From: Candidatus Mycobacterium wuenschmannii
GTDB lineage: Bacteria > Actinomycetota > Actinomycetes > Mycobacteriales > Mycobacteriaceae
Direction: 5' to 3'
Length of the DNA stretch: 64,000 nt
NCBI RefSeq assembly: GCF_030252325.1
Contig: NZ_CP126981.1
Coordinates: forward strand, 4,960,001-5,024,000
The notes under the pieces were generated by a model. It made no database searches, was not told the origin of the DNA, and saw only the letters and a list, made by a program, of their open reading frames with translations. This document shows positions 21,284 to 29,795 of the stretch, in pieces. Positions within the stretch are counted from its first letter, which is position 1. Each line of letters opens with the position of its first letter. The position numbers were made by a program, and so were the translations under genes.

Positions 21284-21871
21284 GTGCCACGAACAGCCGC
21301 CGATGCGCGCGGTCGACTGCTGCAGTCGGCCAGGCTCCGGTTCGCCGCCGACGGGGCCCTGGCGGCCACCCTCGACGAGATCCGCCGCGACGCCGAGGTC
21401 AGCGTCGGTGCGCTCTACCACCACTTTCCGGACAAGCCTGCGCTGGCGGCGGCCGTCTACGCCCAGGTGATGAGGGAGTATCAGGCGGGGTTCACGACGA
21501 TGCTGCGCCGCCACGACACCGCCGAGGGCGGCATCCGCGGCGGCGTCGCCCATCACCTGCGCTGGGTCACAGACCACCGCGGCGAAGCCGCATTGCTGCT
21601 GGGGGACCGGCTGGACAGCCCGCAACTGCGGGAGTCCAATCACGCGTTCTTCGCCGACGTCCGCGACTGGTGGCGGCCGCATCACTCCTACGGGGTGTTG
21701 CGCCCGATTCACGGCGGGGTCACCGCGGCGCTGTGGTTCGGCCCGGCGCAGGAGTTCAGCCGGTATTGGATCGCCGGCGACGAGCCCCGCATGCCGCGGG
21801 GTGTCGTCAAGACATTCGCCGACGCCGCATGGAAGACGTTGCGGGCCAACGCTACCGAGGAGGACGCATGA
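21284..21871 (+). CDS. TetR/AcrR family transcriptional regulator
   Basis: Encodes 195 residues from the GTG at 21284 (MPRTAADARGRLLQSA). The N-terminal HTH is clear: ATLDEIRRDAEVSVGALYHH then FPDKPALAAAVY. The rest is an all-helical ligand-binding region. The stop overlaps the enoyl-CoA hydratase ATG (ATGA), so the two are co-translated. Position between the FAD oxidoreductase and the hydratase suggests control of both, perhaps by an acyl-CoA-type ligand (inference). Confidence 0.9.
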   Translation: MPRTAADARGRLLQSARLRFAADGALAATLDEIRRDAEVSVGALYHHFPDKPALAAAVYAQVMREYQAGFTTMLRRHDTAEGGIRGGVAHHLRWVTDHRGEAALLLGDRLDSPQLRESNHAFFADVRDWWRPHHSYGVLRPIHGGVTAALWFGPAQEFSRYWIAGDEPRMPRGVVKTFADAAWKTLRANATEEDA

Positions 21872-22707
21872 CCGAATCGCTCTACCCCCGACTAGTCGCC
21901 GAGGGCGACGCCGACGACGCGCCGCAGCGGGTACACGTCGAACGCCGCGGCGACCGCGCGATCGTCACCCTCGACGAACCCGACCGGCTCAATGTGCTCT
22001 CGGCGCCGCTGGTGCGTCAATTGCGTTGCGCGCTCGAGGCTCTCGTGGTCGATCGCGACGTGCGTAGCGTCGTGCTCACCGGGCGCGACCCCGGCTTCAG
22101 CGCCGGTGGTGACCTGAGGATGATGCGGCTGGCCACCGAAAACCTCGGCCAACCCGAGGGCGTGGCCGACGTATGGCGGTGGATCCGCCGCGAGTTCGGC
22201 GGCATCGCCCGGCTGATCGCCGGGTCGGACACGATCTTCGTCGCCGCCATCAACGGACCGGCCGCCGGAGTAGGGCTGGCCTGGGCGCTGTCATGCGACG
22301 TGGCGGTCGCCAGCGAGCAAGCCGTGATCGTGCCGGCATTCGGCAAGCTCGGCCTGATTCCCGAAGTCGGCACCAGCTGGGCGCTGACCCGACGCCTGGG
22401 ATACCAAGGGGCGCTTGCCTATTACCTGCGCGGCGAGCACATCGACGCCCACGAGGCGCAGCGCCTTGGCCTGGTTCAGCAGGTCGTCGAGCACGGCCTG
22501 CTGCTCGAGGCCGCCGACGAATGGTGTTCGCGTGTGGCGGCCATGCCGTCGCATGCGGCCGCGATGACCAAGCCGCTCCTGCGCGCCACCGCCGACGCCG
22601 GTTGGCACGAGGCGTTGACGATGGAGGAGTTCGCCGAGCCCACCTGCTTCACCACCGCCGCGTTCGCCGACAGCGTGCACGGCATGCTGGCGAAGTCTCA
22701 GGCCTGA
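21868..22707 (+). CDS. enoyl-CoA hydratase/isomerase family protein
   Basis: Encodes 279 residues in the crotonase fold. FSAGGDLRMM (about residues 75-84) and NGPAAGVGLAWALSCDVAVA (about 129-148) form the CoA-binding and oxyanion regions. GLIPEVGTSWALTRRLG near 162 carries the usual Glu. The reaction is probably hydration of 2-enoyl-CoA, but crotonases vary widely. It is co-translated with the TetR gene. The 3' end overlaps the convergent ybaK by 10 bases. Confidence 0.88.
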   Translation: MTESLYPRLVAEGDADDAPQRVHVERRGDRAIVTLDEPDRLNVLSAPLVRQLRCALEALVVDRDVRSVVLTGRDPGFSAGGDLRMMRLATENLGQPEGVADVWRWIRREFGGIARLIAGSDTIFVAAINGPAAGVGLAWALSCDVAVASEQAVIVPAFGKLGLIPEVGTSWALTRRLGYQGALAYYLRGEHIDAHEAQRLGLVQQVVEHGLLLEAADEWCSRVAAMPSHAAAMTKPLLRATADAGWHEALTMEEFAEPTCFTTAAFADSVHGMLAKSQA

Positions 22708-23183
22708 ATCTCCGCGGTCACCGCGTCGGTCAGCCGAACCAGGTCGGCGGGCGCGACGGCGACGTCCCAGCCGCGCCGCCCGGCGCTGACGTACATCCGC
22801 TCCCACCCGAGCGCGCCGGCGTCGATCACCGTCGGCAACCGGCTTCGCTGCCCTAGGGGAGAGATCGCGCCGAGCACGTAGCCCGTCGTCCGCTCGGCGA
22901 CCTTCTGGTCGGCCATGGCGGCCTTTGCCGCGCCGAGCGCCGCGGCCGCGGCCTTCAGCGACAGCTTCGCCAGCGCGGGCACGATCGCCACGGCCAACCC
23001 GTCGGCCAGCGCGATGACCAGCGTCTTGTAGATCTGCCCGGGGTCGACCTCGCCGCTCAGCGCGCGAACCGCCTCGCCGCCGAACGAACGTTCCCCCGGG
23101 TCGTGGTCGTACTGGACCACCTCGTGCGCGACGCCGGCCTCGGCCAGGACCGCCAGTGCCCGAGTCGCTTTAGAACTAGGAAT
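22698..23183 (-). CDS. YbaK/EbsC-type aminoacyl-tRNA deacylase; start codon atypical
   Basis: The conserved domain reads ATRALAVLAEAGVAHEVVQY and continues DHDPGERSFGGEA. It contains IYKTLVIALADGLAVAIVPA, the catalytic-site Lys of YbaK proteins, and ISPLGQRSRLPTVID, the GxxSPxGxxxxxP motif. Family members hydrolyse mischarged Cys-tRNAPro. The first canonical start is a GTG at 23120 (140 residues), which would delete the first helix. Between the in-frame stop upstream and 23120 no ATG, GTG or TTG occurs. An ATT at 23183 (161 residues) gives the expected length, so I extend to it. A mini-element lies just upstream. Confidence 0.75.
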   Translation of the reverse strand: MPSSKATRALAVLAEAGVAHEVVQYDHDPGERSFGGEAVRALSGEVDPGQIYKTLVIALADGLAVAIVPALAKLSLKAAAAALGAAKAAMADQKVAERTTGYVLGAISPLGQRSRLPTVIDAGALGWERMYVSAGRRGWDVAVAPADLVRLTDAVTAEIQA

Positions 23184-23189
23184 GGTCGT

Positions 23190-23224
23190 GACCCGCTGCG
23201 CCCAGCTTCGCTGCGCTTGCGATC
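23190..23224 (-). repeat. copy of dispersed GATCGC mini-element
   Basis: On the minus strand it reads GATCGCAAGCGCAGCGAAGC then TGGGCGCAGCGGGTC, closely matching the copy at 55060-55104. It occupies the gap between the SDR stop and the ybaK reading frame, directly over where the ybaK start signal should be. Confidence 0.6.
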
Positions 23225-23226
23225 AC

Positions 23227-24075
23227 TCAGGGACCGGAGTACCCCGGCGGGTTCACGCCGTCCACCCAGAAGTCGACGCCGAGGGTGCCGCCCGGCACGC
23301 AGTTGTAGGTCGATAGGTCGCTGACGCCGGATTCCAGCAGCACGTCCTCGCACAGCAGCATGTTGCCGGTGTACTCCTTGGACGACTTGTTCAGGATCAC
23401 GTAGGCCGCGTCGGAGTAGATCTCCGGCTTGCGGGCCCGGCCCATCGCCTCGTCGCCGCCGAGCAGGTTCTGCACCGCGGCGGTCGCGACCAGCGTGCGC
23501 GGCCACAGCGTGTTCGAGGCGATACCCTCTTCGCGCATCTCCTCGGCAATACCCAACGCGCACAGCGTCATTCCGAACTTCGCCATCATGTAGGCCGTCG
23601 GCTTCAGCCATTCCTGGCCGAGCAGCACCGGCGGGGACAACGTCAGGACGTGCGGGTTCTCCCGGCCCTTCATGTGCGGCAGGCACGCCTGTGACACGGC
23701 GTAGGTGCCGCGAACCTGGATGCCGTTCATCAGGTCGAAGCGCTTCATCGGCACCTCGCTGATCGAGCCCAGGTTGATCGCCGACGCGTTGTTGACGCAG
23801 ATGTCGATGCCGCCGAACTGCTCGACGGCCTTGGCCACGGCGGACTCCACCGAATCCGGGTCACGGACGTCGCCGACGATCGGCAGCGCCTGGCCGCCGG
23901 CCTCTTCGAGCTCCTTGGCCGCGGTGAAGACGGTGCCCGGCAGCTTGGGGTGCGGCTCGGCAGTCTTGGCGACCAGAGCGATGTTGGCGCCGTCCTGCGC
24001 TGCCCGCTTCGCAATGGCCAGGCCGATTCCGCGGCTGGCGCCCGAGATGAACATGGTTTTGCCCTTGAGTGACAT
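23227..24075 (-). CDS. short-chain dehydrogenase/reductase, HSDL2-like (Rv3224-like)
   Basis: Encodes 282 residues from the ATG at 24075 ([18 protein letters not shown]). The cofactor loop is [15 protein letters not shown] lies near residue 98, and the catalytic YMMAK (Tyr-x3-Lys) near 160. The length and the C-terminal extension with [13 protein letters not shown] match the HSDL2/NAD(P)-dependent SDR group. Substrate is unknown, perhaps a fatty acyl or sterol derivative. It diverges from sigH, so the 24076-24216 gap holds both promoters. Confidence 0.87.
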   Translation of the reverse strand: MSLKGKTMFISGASRGIGLAIAKRAAQDGANIALVAKTAEPHPKLPGTVFTAAKELEEAGGQALPIVGDVRDPDSVESAVAKAVEQFGGIDICVNNASAINLGSISEVPMKRFDLMNGIQVRGTYAVSQACLPHMKGRENPHVLTLSPPVLLGQEWLKPTAYMMAKFGMTLCALGIAEEMREEGIASNTLWPRTLVATAAVQNLLGGDEAMGRARKPEIYSDAAYVILNKSSKEYTGNMLLCEDVLLESGVSDLSTYNCVPGGTLGVDFWVDGVNPPGYSGP

Positions 24076-24131
24076 GAGCGTCACAGTAACGCTGCTCACA
24101 ACCGGCCCGGACCGGCGGTCCGGATAGGCCT

Positions 24132-24158
24132 GGAAATACCGCGGCCATTACCGCTGTT
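24132..24158 (+). promoter_or_regulatory. candidate SigH-type (autoregulatory) promoter
   Basis: GGAAAT (24132-24137) and GTT (24156-24158) are separated by 18 bases. This resembles the GGAA(T/C) - GTT pattern of the SigH/SigR ECF group, 59 bases before the GTG at 24217. Autoregulation of sigH is known in mycobacteria; this particular site is a by-eye assignment. Confidence 0.5.
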
Positions 24159-24216
24159 GAGCCAGGCAAAGCAGACAGTGTCAGTCGCAGCCTTTAGATT
24201 GGGAAAGGGGAATCGC

Positions 24217-24996
24217 GTGTCAACGGCGACAAGCCTCATGGGCGAACAGCAGTTGGCCGGATACCAGACGGGTCCGGTGTTGATGGACCTGTTCACCGGT
24301 ATCGCGACAGAAGGGACTGCGTTACCTATGGCTGATACCGACAGCGCGACGGAGATCGCGGTGGAAGACGCCGATGCCGACGGCTCGCGCACCCCATCCA
24401 GTGAGACCGACGCGCACCTGACCGCGCGCTTCGAGCGCGACGCAATCCCGCTGCTCGACCAGCTCTACGGCGGTGCCCTGCGGATGACCCGCAATCCGGC
24501 CGACGCCGAAGACCTGCTGCAGGAAACCATGGTCAAGGCCTACGCCGGCTTCCGGTCGTTCAAAGAAGGCACCAACCTCAAGGCGTGGCTGTACCGCATC
24601 CTGACCAACACCTACATCAACAGCTACCGCAAGAAGCAGCGTCAGCCGGCGCAGTACCCGACCGACGAGATCACCGACTGGCAGCTGGCCGCCACCGCCG
24701 AGCACACTTCGACCGGGCTGCGATCCGCCGAGGTCGAGGCCCTCGAGGCGCTGCCCGACACCGAGATCAAAGAGGCTCTACAGGCGCTGCCCGAAGAGTT
24801 CCGGATGGCGGTCTACTACGCCGACGTCGAAGGTTTTCCCTACAAGGAGATCGCCGAAATCATGGACACTCCGATCGGGACAGTGATGTCGCGACTGCAC
24901 CGCGGCCGACGCCAACTGCGGGAACTGTTGAGCGATGTCGCGAAGGATCGTGGGTTCCTGCGCGGCGACGCCACCCCCGAAGAGGTGTCGTCATGA
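24217..24996 (+). CDS. sigH: ECF sigma factor SigH (long form; short form from ATG 24328)
   Basis: Controls the oxidative, thiol and heat stress regulon. Region 2 runs from [20 protein letters not shown] and continues [18 protein letters not shown]; region 4 ends with [20 protein letters not shown]. The usual start is the ATG at 24328 ([10 protein letters not shown], 222 residues), with agaaggga upstream. The same frame is open further, and a GTG at 24217 has an excellent aaagggg 6 bases before it. It would add 37 residues (259 total), like the unstable SigR' isoform of Streptomyces. The stop overlaps rshA (ATGA), coupling it to its anti-sigma factor. Confidence 0.93.
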   Translation: MSTATSLMGEQQLAGYQTGPVLMDLFTGIATEGTALPMADTDSATEIAVEDADADGSRTPSSETDAHLTARFERDAIPLLDQLYGGALRMTRNPADAEDLLQETMVKAYAGFRSFKEGTNLKAWLYRILTNTYINSYRKKQRQPAQYPTDEITDWQLAATAEHTSTGLRSAEVEALEALPDTEIKEALQALPEEFRMAVYYADVEGFPYKEIAEIMDTPIGTVMSRLHRGRRQLRELLSDVAKDRGFLRGDATPEEVSS

Positions 24997-25268
24997 ACGA
25001 CTTCTCGTCTGGAGAGCCGATCAAGGCCGAATGCGCCGAGGTACTCGCCGAGGTCTGGTCGCTGCTCGATGGTGAATGCGACGCCGAAACCAAGAGCAAA
25101 CTGCAGCAACACCTCGACGATTGCCCACCCTGCTTCCAGTTCTACGGGCTGGAGGAGCGGATGAAACTGCTGATCTCCACCAAGTGCCAGGGGGAGCGGG
25201 CCCCGGAGAGCCTTCGTCAGCGGTTGCGGGTGGAAATCAGCCAGACCACGATCATTCAGAAGCATTAG
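24993..25268 (+). CDS. rshA: zinc anti-sigma factor RshA
   Basis: Encodes 91 residues. The ZAS motif HLDDCPPC (H-x3-C-x2-C, about residues 40-47) coordinates zinc and senses thiol oxidation; reduced RshA holds SigH inactive. Further Cys residues are at about 14, 29 and 64. Translation is coupled to sigH by a 4-base overlap. A strong hairpin terminator follows the stop, so the operon ends here. Confidence 0.93.
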   Translation: MNDFSSGEPIKAECAEVLAEVWSLLDGECDAETKSKLQQHLDDCPPCFQFYGLEERMKLLISTKCQGERAPESLRQRLRVEISQTTIIQKH

Positions 25269-25275
25269 CCGAAGA

Positions 25276-25320
25276 CAAAGACGCGGGCCGCCAGTAGGAC
25301 GGTCCGCGTCTTTGTTGGTT
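25276..25320 (+). terminator. rho-independent-type terminator of sigH-rshA
   Basis: CAAAGACGCGG (25276-25286) pairs with CCGCGTCTTTG (25304-25314), followed by TTGGTTT. It lies 8 bases past the rshA stop and just before the convergent bL37 gene, so it may serve both directions. Confidence 0.75.
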
Positions 25321-25332
25321 TAGAGCGTTTGG

Positions 25333-25407
25333 TTAAGCGTTGGGCCGCTTGCCGTGATTGGCCTTGCTGTGCTTGCGGTCGCGCTTCTTCCGGCCTCGCT
25401 TGGCCAT
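25333..25407 (-). CDS. 50S ribosomal protein bL37
   Basis: A 24-residue, extremely basic peptide, MAKRGRKKRDRKHSK... ending GKRPNA. It is preceded by a near-perfect gaggagg ribosome-binding site. It matches the small actinobacterial ribosomal protein bL37 seen in mycobacterial 50S cryo-EM structures; I recognise the sequence directly. It is easily missed by gene callers because of its length, and is convergent with rshA. Confidence 0.92.
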   Translation of the reverse strand: MAKRGRKKRDRKHSKANHGKRPNA

Positions 25408-25473
25408 GACTGATCCTCCTCGCGGTTCTGCTACCGATCAGTCTGTCATGCCGTCGGCCGGGTAAGCCAACCG

Positions 25474-26157
25474 CTAGACGACCGGCACGTGCACCAGGGT
25501 GCTGCCGTTGGCGCTCGCCGACGACACCGGACCCTGCTGTCCGGCGGGCTGTCCGGTCAACGGCGCCTGCGCCGGCCCCACGGCAGCGGGGCCCTGCCCG
25601 GGTGCCAGGGGAGCGGGCCCACCGGCAGGAGCGGTGCCCCCGGGATTGCCGCCCAGGCCCGGGGTCTGGCCCGGCAGGGTCTGGCCGGGCAGGCCGCCCG
25701 GCGTCTGGCCCGGAAGGCCACCGGGGTAGCCGCCGAGACCGGGGGTCTGGCCCGGCAGGGTCTGGCCGGGCAGGCCTCCGGGCAGCCCACCAGGTAGGCC
25801 GCCACCGCCGCCGAGGCCGCCCAGACCACCGAGGCCGCCGGGCAGGCCACCCGGCAGGCCGCCGCCGCCGAGCGCGCTGGAGGCGGGCATCAGCAGGTCG
25901 CCGGCCCCGGGGATGACGTTGTTCATCAGCCCGCTCAGCGAGCCGAACAGCGAGTTGGCGATGTTCACCGCGCCACCCGCACCGCCGGGCAGGCCGGGGA
26001 TCGGGTCGTCAGCGGCGAAAGGTTGCTGGGGGGCCGCCGCGGCTGCGCCGGCACCGAGCCCGACCACGGCGTATGCCGCCACTGCCAGCCCAAATCCGGC
26101 GACCGCTCGGGTCAGCGGTCCATGAGATGTCACACGCGCAAACATGTTGTCGGACAA
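25474..26157 (-). CDS. exported Gly/Pro/Leu-rich repetitive protein
   Basis: A TTG at 26157 sits 7 bases after GGAG and gives 227 residues (MSDNMFARV); the ATG at 26145 is the alternative. A signal peptide with basic start, hydrophobic core AVAGFGLAVAAYAVVGLGAG and AxA cleavage region (AAAAAPQQ) is clear. The mature part has a short helical stretch (VNIANSLFGSLSGLMNNVIP) and then degenerate repeats of GGLPG and of GLPGQTLPGQTPGLGG. No catalytic motif is visible. It is likely a cell-envelope or secreted protein of unknown role. Confidence 0.72.
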   Translation of the reverse strand: MSDNMFARVTSHGPLTRAVAGFGLAVAAYAVVGLGAGAAAAAPQQPFAADDPIPGLPGGAGGAVNIANSLFGSLSGLMNNVIPGAGDLLMPASSALGGGGLPGGLPGGLGGLGGLGGGGGLPGGLPGGLPGQTLPGQTPGLGGYPGGLPGQTPGGLPGQTLPGQTPGLGGNPGGTAPAGGPAPLAPGQGPAAVGPAQAPLTGQPAGQQGPVSSASANGSTLVHVPVV

Positions 26158-26472
26158 CGGAATACTCCTCAATATCGACTGTTTCACTCCAAGAGCTTCA
26201 GACACTCCAATCACTTGGGACACTCTGCTTGCCAAATGTCACAATTCGAACACGACACCGTCACAGAAGTGGCTCTATAGGTTCTCTTAGTGATCTTGGA
26301 GTTTGCTTACCGAGACCAACGAGCGCTCAATCGTGACCTTTGTGCTGCAGAAACCGGCCTTTGGGTAACGCCGCGGACACGGTCGGGCGCTCGGAGTGCA
26401 ACTGGGAATTCGACTGTGGTTCGATGAAGCAACGCCGATATTCGGAACGGCGTGCCGACGAATGGGGTGATG

Positions 26473-26688
26473 ATGGCCGAGGACGTGCGGGCAGAGATTG
26501 TGGCCAGCGTGCTCGAGGTCGTGGTCCACGAGGGCGACGAGATCGCCGAGGGCGACACCCTGGTGCTGTTGGAGTCCATGAAGATGGAGATTCCGGTGCT
26601 GGCCGAGGTCGGCGGCACGGTCAGCAAGGTGAGCGTCGCGGTCGGAGATGTCATCCAGGCCGGCGACCTCATCGCCGTGATCAGCTAG
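26473..26688 (+). CDS. biotinylated protein TB7.3 (BCCP-like)
   Basis: Encodes 71 residues from MAEDVRAEIV; ATGs 3 and 21 bases upstream are alternatives. It is a lone biotinyl domain: LLESMKMEIPVLAEVGG (about residues 33-49) contains the biotinylated Lys in the MKM motif. It has the size and sequence of Rv3221c. It may serve as a free carrier for an acyl-CoA carboxylase, but no carboxylase gene is adjacent. It lies 29 bases before pdtaS. Confidence 0.93.
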   Translation: MAEDVRAEIVASVLEVVVHEGDEIAEGDTLVLLESMKMEIPVLAEVGGTVSKVSVAVGDVIQAGDLIAVIS

Positions 26689-26717
26689 CCGTCCGGCCGT
26701 TGTAGCGGAGATCGCCG

Positions 26718-28232
26718 ATGTCCACTCTCGGTGACCTGCTCGCCGAACACACCGTTCTGCCGGGCAGCGCCGTCGACCACCTGCACGCCGTGGTGGGCGA
26801 GTGGCAGCTGCTCGCCGACCTCTCATTCGCCGACTATCTGATGTGGGTCCGCCGCGAGGACGATTCGCTGGTCTGCGTCGCGCAGTGCCGGCCGAACACC
26901 GCGCCCACCGTGCTGCTGCGTGACGCGGTCGGAACCGTCGTCGACGCCGACCGCATGCCGCCGATCGCGGCGGCGTTCGAGTCAGGCGCCATCCGCCTGG
27001 AAAGTGATGCGGGCCAACAGTATTCGTGGCAGCAGACCGGCGTGGACATTGAGGCGGTGCCGGTGCGCTACGGCGATGCGGTGGTCGCGGTGCTGACCCA
27101 CCAGACCGCGGCCAACGACACCCCGAAGTCGAGTCAGTTGGAGACCGCATACCTCGCCTGCGCGGCCGACCTGCTGCAGATGCTGTCGGAGGGCACCTTC
27201 CCCAACGTCGGCGATCTCGCGATGTCCCGTTCGAGTCCGCGCGTCGGTGACGGCTTCATTCGTCTCGACGTCGGTGGCGTGGTGTCCTACGCCAGTCCCA
27301 ACGCGCTGTCGGCCTACCACCGGATGGGTCTGACGCCAGAGTTGGAGGGACACAACCTGATTGCCATCACCCGGCCACTGATCTCCGATCCGTTCGAGGC
27401 TCACGAACTCGCGGAACACGTGCTCAACTCGCTGCGCGGCGGGGCCAGCATGCGGATCGAGGTCGACGCCGGCGGCGCGGCGGTGCTGCTGCGGACGCTG
27501 CCGCTGATGCTCAACGGCGCGGCCGCCGGCGCCGCGGTGCTGGTTCGCGACGTCACCGAGATCAAACGCCGCGACCGGGCGCTGATGTCCAAGGACGCGA
27601 CCATCCGGGAGATCCACCACCGGGTGAAGAACAACCTGCAGACGGTCGCGGCCCTGCTGCGGCTGCAGGCGCGCCGGACGACCAACGCCGAGGGGCGCGA
27701 AGCGCTGATCGAATCGGTGCGACGGGTGTCGTCGATCGCGTTGGTGCACGACGCACTGTCGATGTCGGTGGACGAGGAGGTCAACCTCGACGAGGTGATC
27801 GACCGGATCCTGCCGATCATGAACGACGTGGCCACGGTCGACACCCCGATCCGGATCAACCGGGACGGCATGCTGGGCGTCTTGGACTCCGACCGCGCTA
27901 CCGCGCTGGTCATGGTGATCACCGAACTCGTCCAGAACGCGATCGAGCACGCCTTCGACCAGGCCACCTGCGAATCCGCGGCGCGCGGCGGGTCCGTGAC
28001 GATTCGCGCCGAACGGTCGGCCCGCTGGCTCGATGTGATCGTGCACGACAACGGCCGTGGACTGCCGGACGGCTTCAGCGTCGAGCAGTCCGATCGGCTC
28101 GGCCTGCAGATCGTCCGGACGCTGGTCTCCGCGGAACTCGACGGCACCCTGACCATGGAAAACGCCCACGAGGGCGGCACCGACGTAGTGCTGCGCGTGC
28201 CGATCGGCCGCCGGGCGCGGGCCACGCATTAG
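26718..28232 (+). CDS. pdtaS: two-component sensor histidine kinase PdtaS
   Basis: Encodes 504 residues, soluble, without membrane segments. An N-terminal GAF domain (about 1-150) and a PAS domain (about 180-290) precede a HisKA_2 dimerisation helix, IREIHHRVKNNLQTVAALLR (phospho-His about residue 303). The ATPase has ELVQNAIEHAF and DNGRGLPDGF. In M. tuberculosis (Rv3220c) it phosphorylates the RNA-binding antiterminator PdtaR, whose gene is not in this window. The ligand is debated (c-di-GMP, NO/copper). Confidence 0.93.
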   Translation: MSTLGDLLAEHTVLPGSAVDHLHAVVGEWQLLADLSFADYLMWVRREDDSLVCVAQCRPNTAPTVLLRDAVGTVVDADRMPPIAAAFESGAIRLESDAGQQYSWQQTGVDIEAVPVRYGDAVVAVLTHQTAANDTPKSSQLETAYLACAADLLQMLSEGTFPNVGDLAMSRSSPRVGDGFIRLDVGGVVSYASPNALSAYHRMGLTPELEGHNLIAITRPLISDPFEAHELAEHVLNSLRGGASMRIEVDAGGAAVLLRTLPLMLNGAAAGAAVLVRDVTEIKRRDRALMSKDATIREIHHRVKNNLQTVAALLRLQARRTTNAEGREALIESVRRVSSIALVHDALSMSVDEEVNLDEVIDRILPIMNDVATVDTPIRINRDGMLGVLDSDRATALVMVITELVQNAIEHAFDQATCESAARGGSVTIRAERSARWLDVIVHDNGRGLPDGFSVEQSDRLGLQIVRTLVSAELDGTLTMENAHEGGTDVVLRVPIGRRARATH

Positions 28233-28242
28233 GCCCCACACA

Positions 28243-28283
28243 CAACGGTGCGGCCCCGACATAGTGTCAGGGCCGCACCGTTG
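28243..28283. terminator. bidirectional hairpin terminator between pdtaS and whiB1
   Basis: Arms of 18 bases, starting CAACGGTGCGGCCC and ending GGGCCGCACCGTTG, pair with a single mismatch around a 5-base ATAGT loop. It sits between convergent genes. No clear T-run is seen, as is common in mycobacteria. Confidence 0.75.
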
Positions 28284-28296
28284 AAGGCGACTGGGG

Positions 28297-28551
28297 TCAG
28301 ACTCCGGTACGAGCCTTCGTCCGAGCGTTGCGACGCTTGAGTGCACGTCGCTCGTCCTCGCTCATTCCACCCCACACGCCAGAGTCCTGGCCGGTGCTGA
28401 GCGCCCACGAGAGGCACTCGGTCGTTACCGAGCAGCGGTTACAGACCAGTTTCGCGTCGGCGATCTGTGCGAGGGCCGGTCCGCTGTTCCCGACAGGGAA
28501 GAACAGCTCCGGGTCCTCGTCGCGACAGACCGCTGTGTGGCGCCAATCCAT
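28297..28551 (-). CDS. whiB1: WhiB-family iron-sulfur transcription factor WhiB1
   Basis: Encodes 84 residues. Cys9 and the CNRC...C set (LVCNRCSVTTECLSW) bind an NO-sensitive [4Fe-4S] cluster. The GVWGGMSEDERRALKRR turn contacts SigA and precedes a basic tail. It is essential in M. tuberculosis (Rv3219), where it binds the SigA C-terminus. A CRP-like site lies about 155 bases upstream. Confidence 0.95.
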   Translation of the reverse strand: MDWRHTAVCRDEDPELFFPVGNSGPALAQIADAKLVCNRCSVTTECLSWALSTGQDSGVWGGMSEDERRALKRRNARTKARTGV

Positions 28552-28704
28552 AGGTCGTTACTCCTCACTGTGTGCGCAGCAAGATGCGCACGAATGATTT
28601 TCTTCGGCTGTTAACGCAGGCACAAGAAATGTTTCCGTACCGTTGCAGTGCGATTGTTCGATCGTTTCACAGGCTCAACAGATGTCAATAGTGGCTCGTT
28701 GCTC

Positions 28705-28720
28705 CGTGGGCTATCTCACT
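28705..28720 (-). promoter_or_regulatory. CRP (Rv3676-type) binding site in the whiB1 promoter region
   Basis: On the minus strand it reads AGTGAGATAGCCCACG, which from memory is the CRP site described in the M. tuberculosis whiB1 promoter. Location, about 155 bases before the whiB1 start, and strand fit. Activity here is inferred from that conservation. Confidence 0.68.
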
Positions 28721-28813
28721 TCAGAGATCTGTTACCAAATCCCTTAATCGGTTGTACTACACTGCCTTCGGATTTGACCAGTGGTTTTGCCCACATTGCC
28801 CGATCGCTGCAGT

Positions 28814-29782
28814 TCAGAGAGCCCTTTTTGCGGGCGGGGCGACCACATCCAGGGCGTCGGGAACCGAGCGAAATGACATTGCTTCGCGCAATCCGAGGTA
28901 GTCGCCGTCGATTTGGCTCGGCATGGGCGGATCGGCGCACGTGACCCGCACGCAATCCGCGTTGTCGTCGCGAATGACCTGATCACCGGCAATTTTCGGC
29001 TTCTTGGCGAACATCTGGCCGACCAGTCGCAGGCTCGGGATGACCTTCAGCTTGGTGACGCCGAACACCCCGAGCCCGGATTCGAACGTGGTTCCGGGAT
29101 TGGTGCACATCGGACGGGCGTCGGCGTAGGTCCACGGACTGGAGTTGGACACGAACACGAAGTAGGCGCCGGTGATCGGCTCGCGGCCGGGAAAGTCGAC
29201 CGTCAACCGCGGTGCTTTGCGTGAATATGCGATGGTCGCGCGCGTCGCGGCGAGGATGTACCGGGTCGGCGTGACCTTGCGGCCCTTCTCCCGCTGAGCC
29301 TCCACCTTGGCCACCGCCTCGGCGTCGACGCCCAGACCGGCGTTGAGCACCGCCCATTGCTCGCCGCAGTCGATAAGCCCGATACGCCGCCACTGCTTCT
29401 GCGGGCCGTATTTGTCGAGCAGCCAGATCAGCTGGTTGGTGGCGTCGATCGGGCCCGGGGGGATGCCGAGTGAGCGGGCCGTGACGTTGGCCGAACCGCC
29501 GGGGACGATCGCGAGCGCCGGAATGGGGCCGGTGGGCAGTTGCTGGGCGGGCTTGCCGAGCAGGCCGTTGACCACATTGCTCACCGTGCCGTCGCCGCCG
29601 TGCACGACGACGAGGTCGACGCCGTCCTGGACCGCGGCCTGCGCGATCTCTCCGCCGTGGCCGCGGTGGCGGGTGTGCTCGACGGTCAGCTCGAGGCGAC
29701 TTTTCAGCGCGTGTGCCAGCAGGTCGCGGCCGGCCGTGGTCGTCGAGGTCGCGGTCGGGTTGACGATGAGCACGGCGCGCAT
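28814..29782 (-). CDS. diacylglycerol/lipid kinase family protein (Rv3218-like)
   Basis: Encodes 322 residues from MRAVLIVNPTATSTT. The catalytic DAGK/LCB5 motifs are visible: VNPTAT at the N-terminus, VVVHGGDGTVSNVVNGLLG (about 59-77) and LAIVPGGSANVTARSLG (about 93-109). Such kinases phosphorylate diacylglycerol, sphingoid or polyprenyl lipids; the substrate cannot be told. The start is preceded by a tandem mini-element, so its promoter lies in or beyond that repeat. Confidence 0.9.
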   Translation of the reverse strand: MRAVLIVNPTATSTTTAGRDLLAHALKSRLELTVEHTRHRGHGGEIAQAAVQDGVDLVVVHGGDGTVSNVVNGLLGKPAQQLPTGPIPALAIVPGGSANVTARSLGIPPGPIDATNQLIWLLDKYGPQKQWRRIGLIDCGEQWAVLNAGLGVDAEAVAKVEAQREKGRKVTPTRYILAATRATIAYSRKAPRLTVDFPGREPITGAYFVFVSNSSPWTYADARPMCTNPGTTFESGLGVFGVTKLKVIPSLRLVGQMFAKKPKIAGDQVIRDDNADCVRVTCADPPMPSQIDGDYLGLREAMSFRSVPDALDVVAPPAKRAL

Positions 29783-29795
29783 GGTGCCAAAGCCT

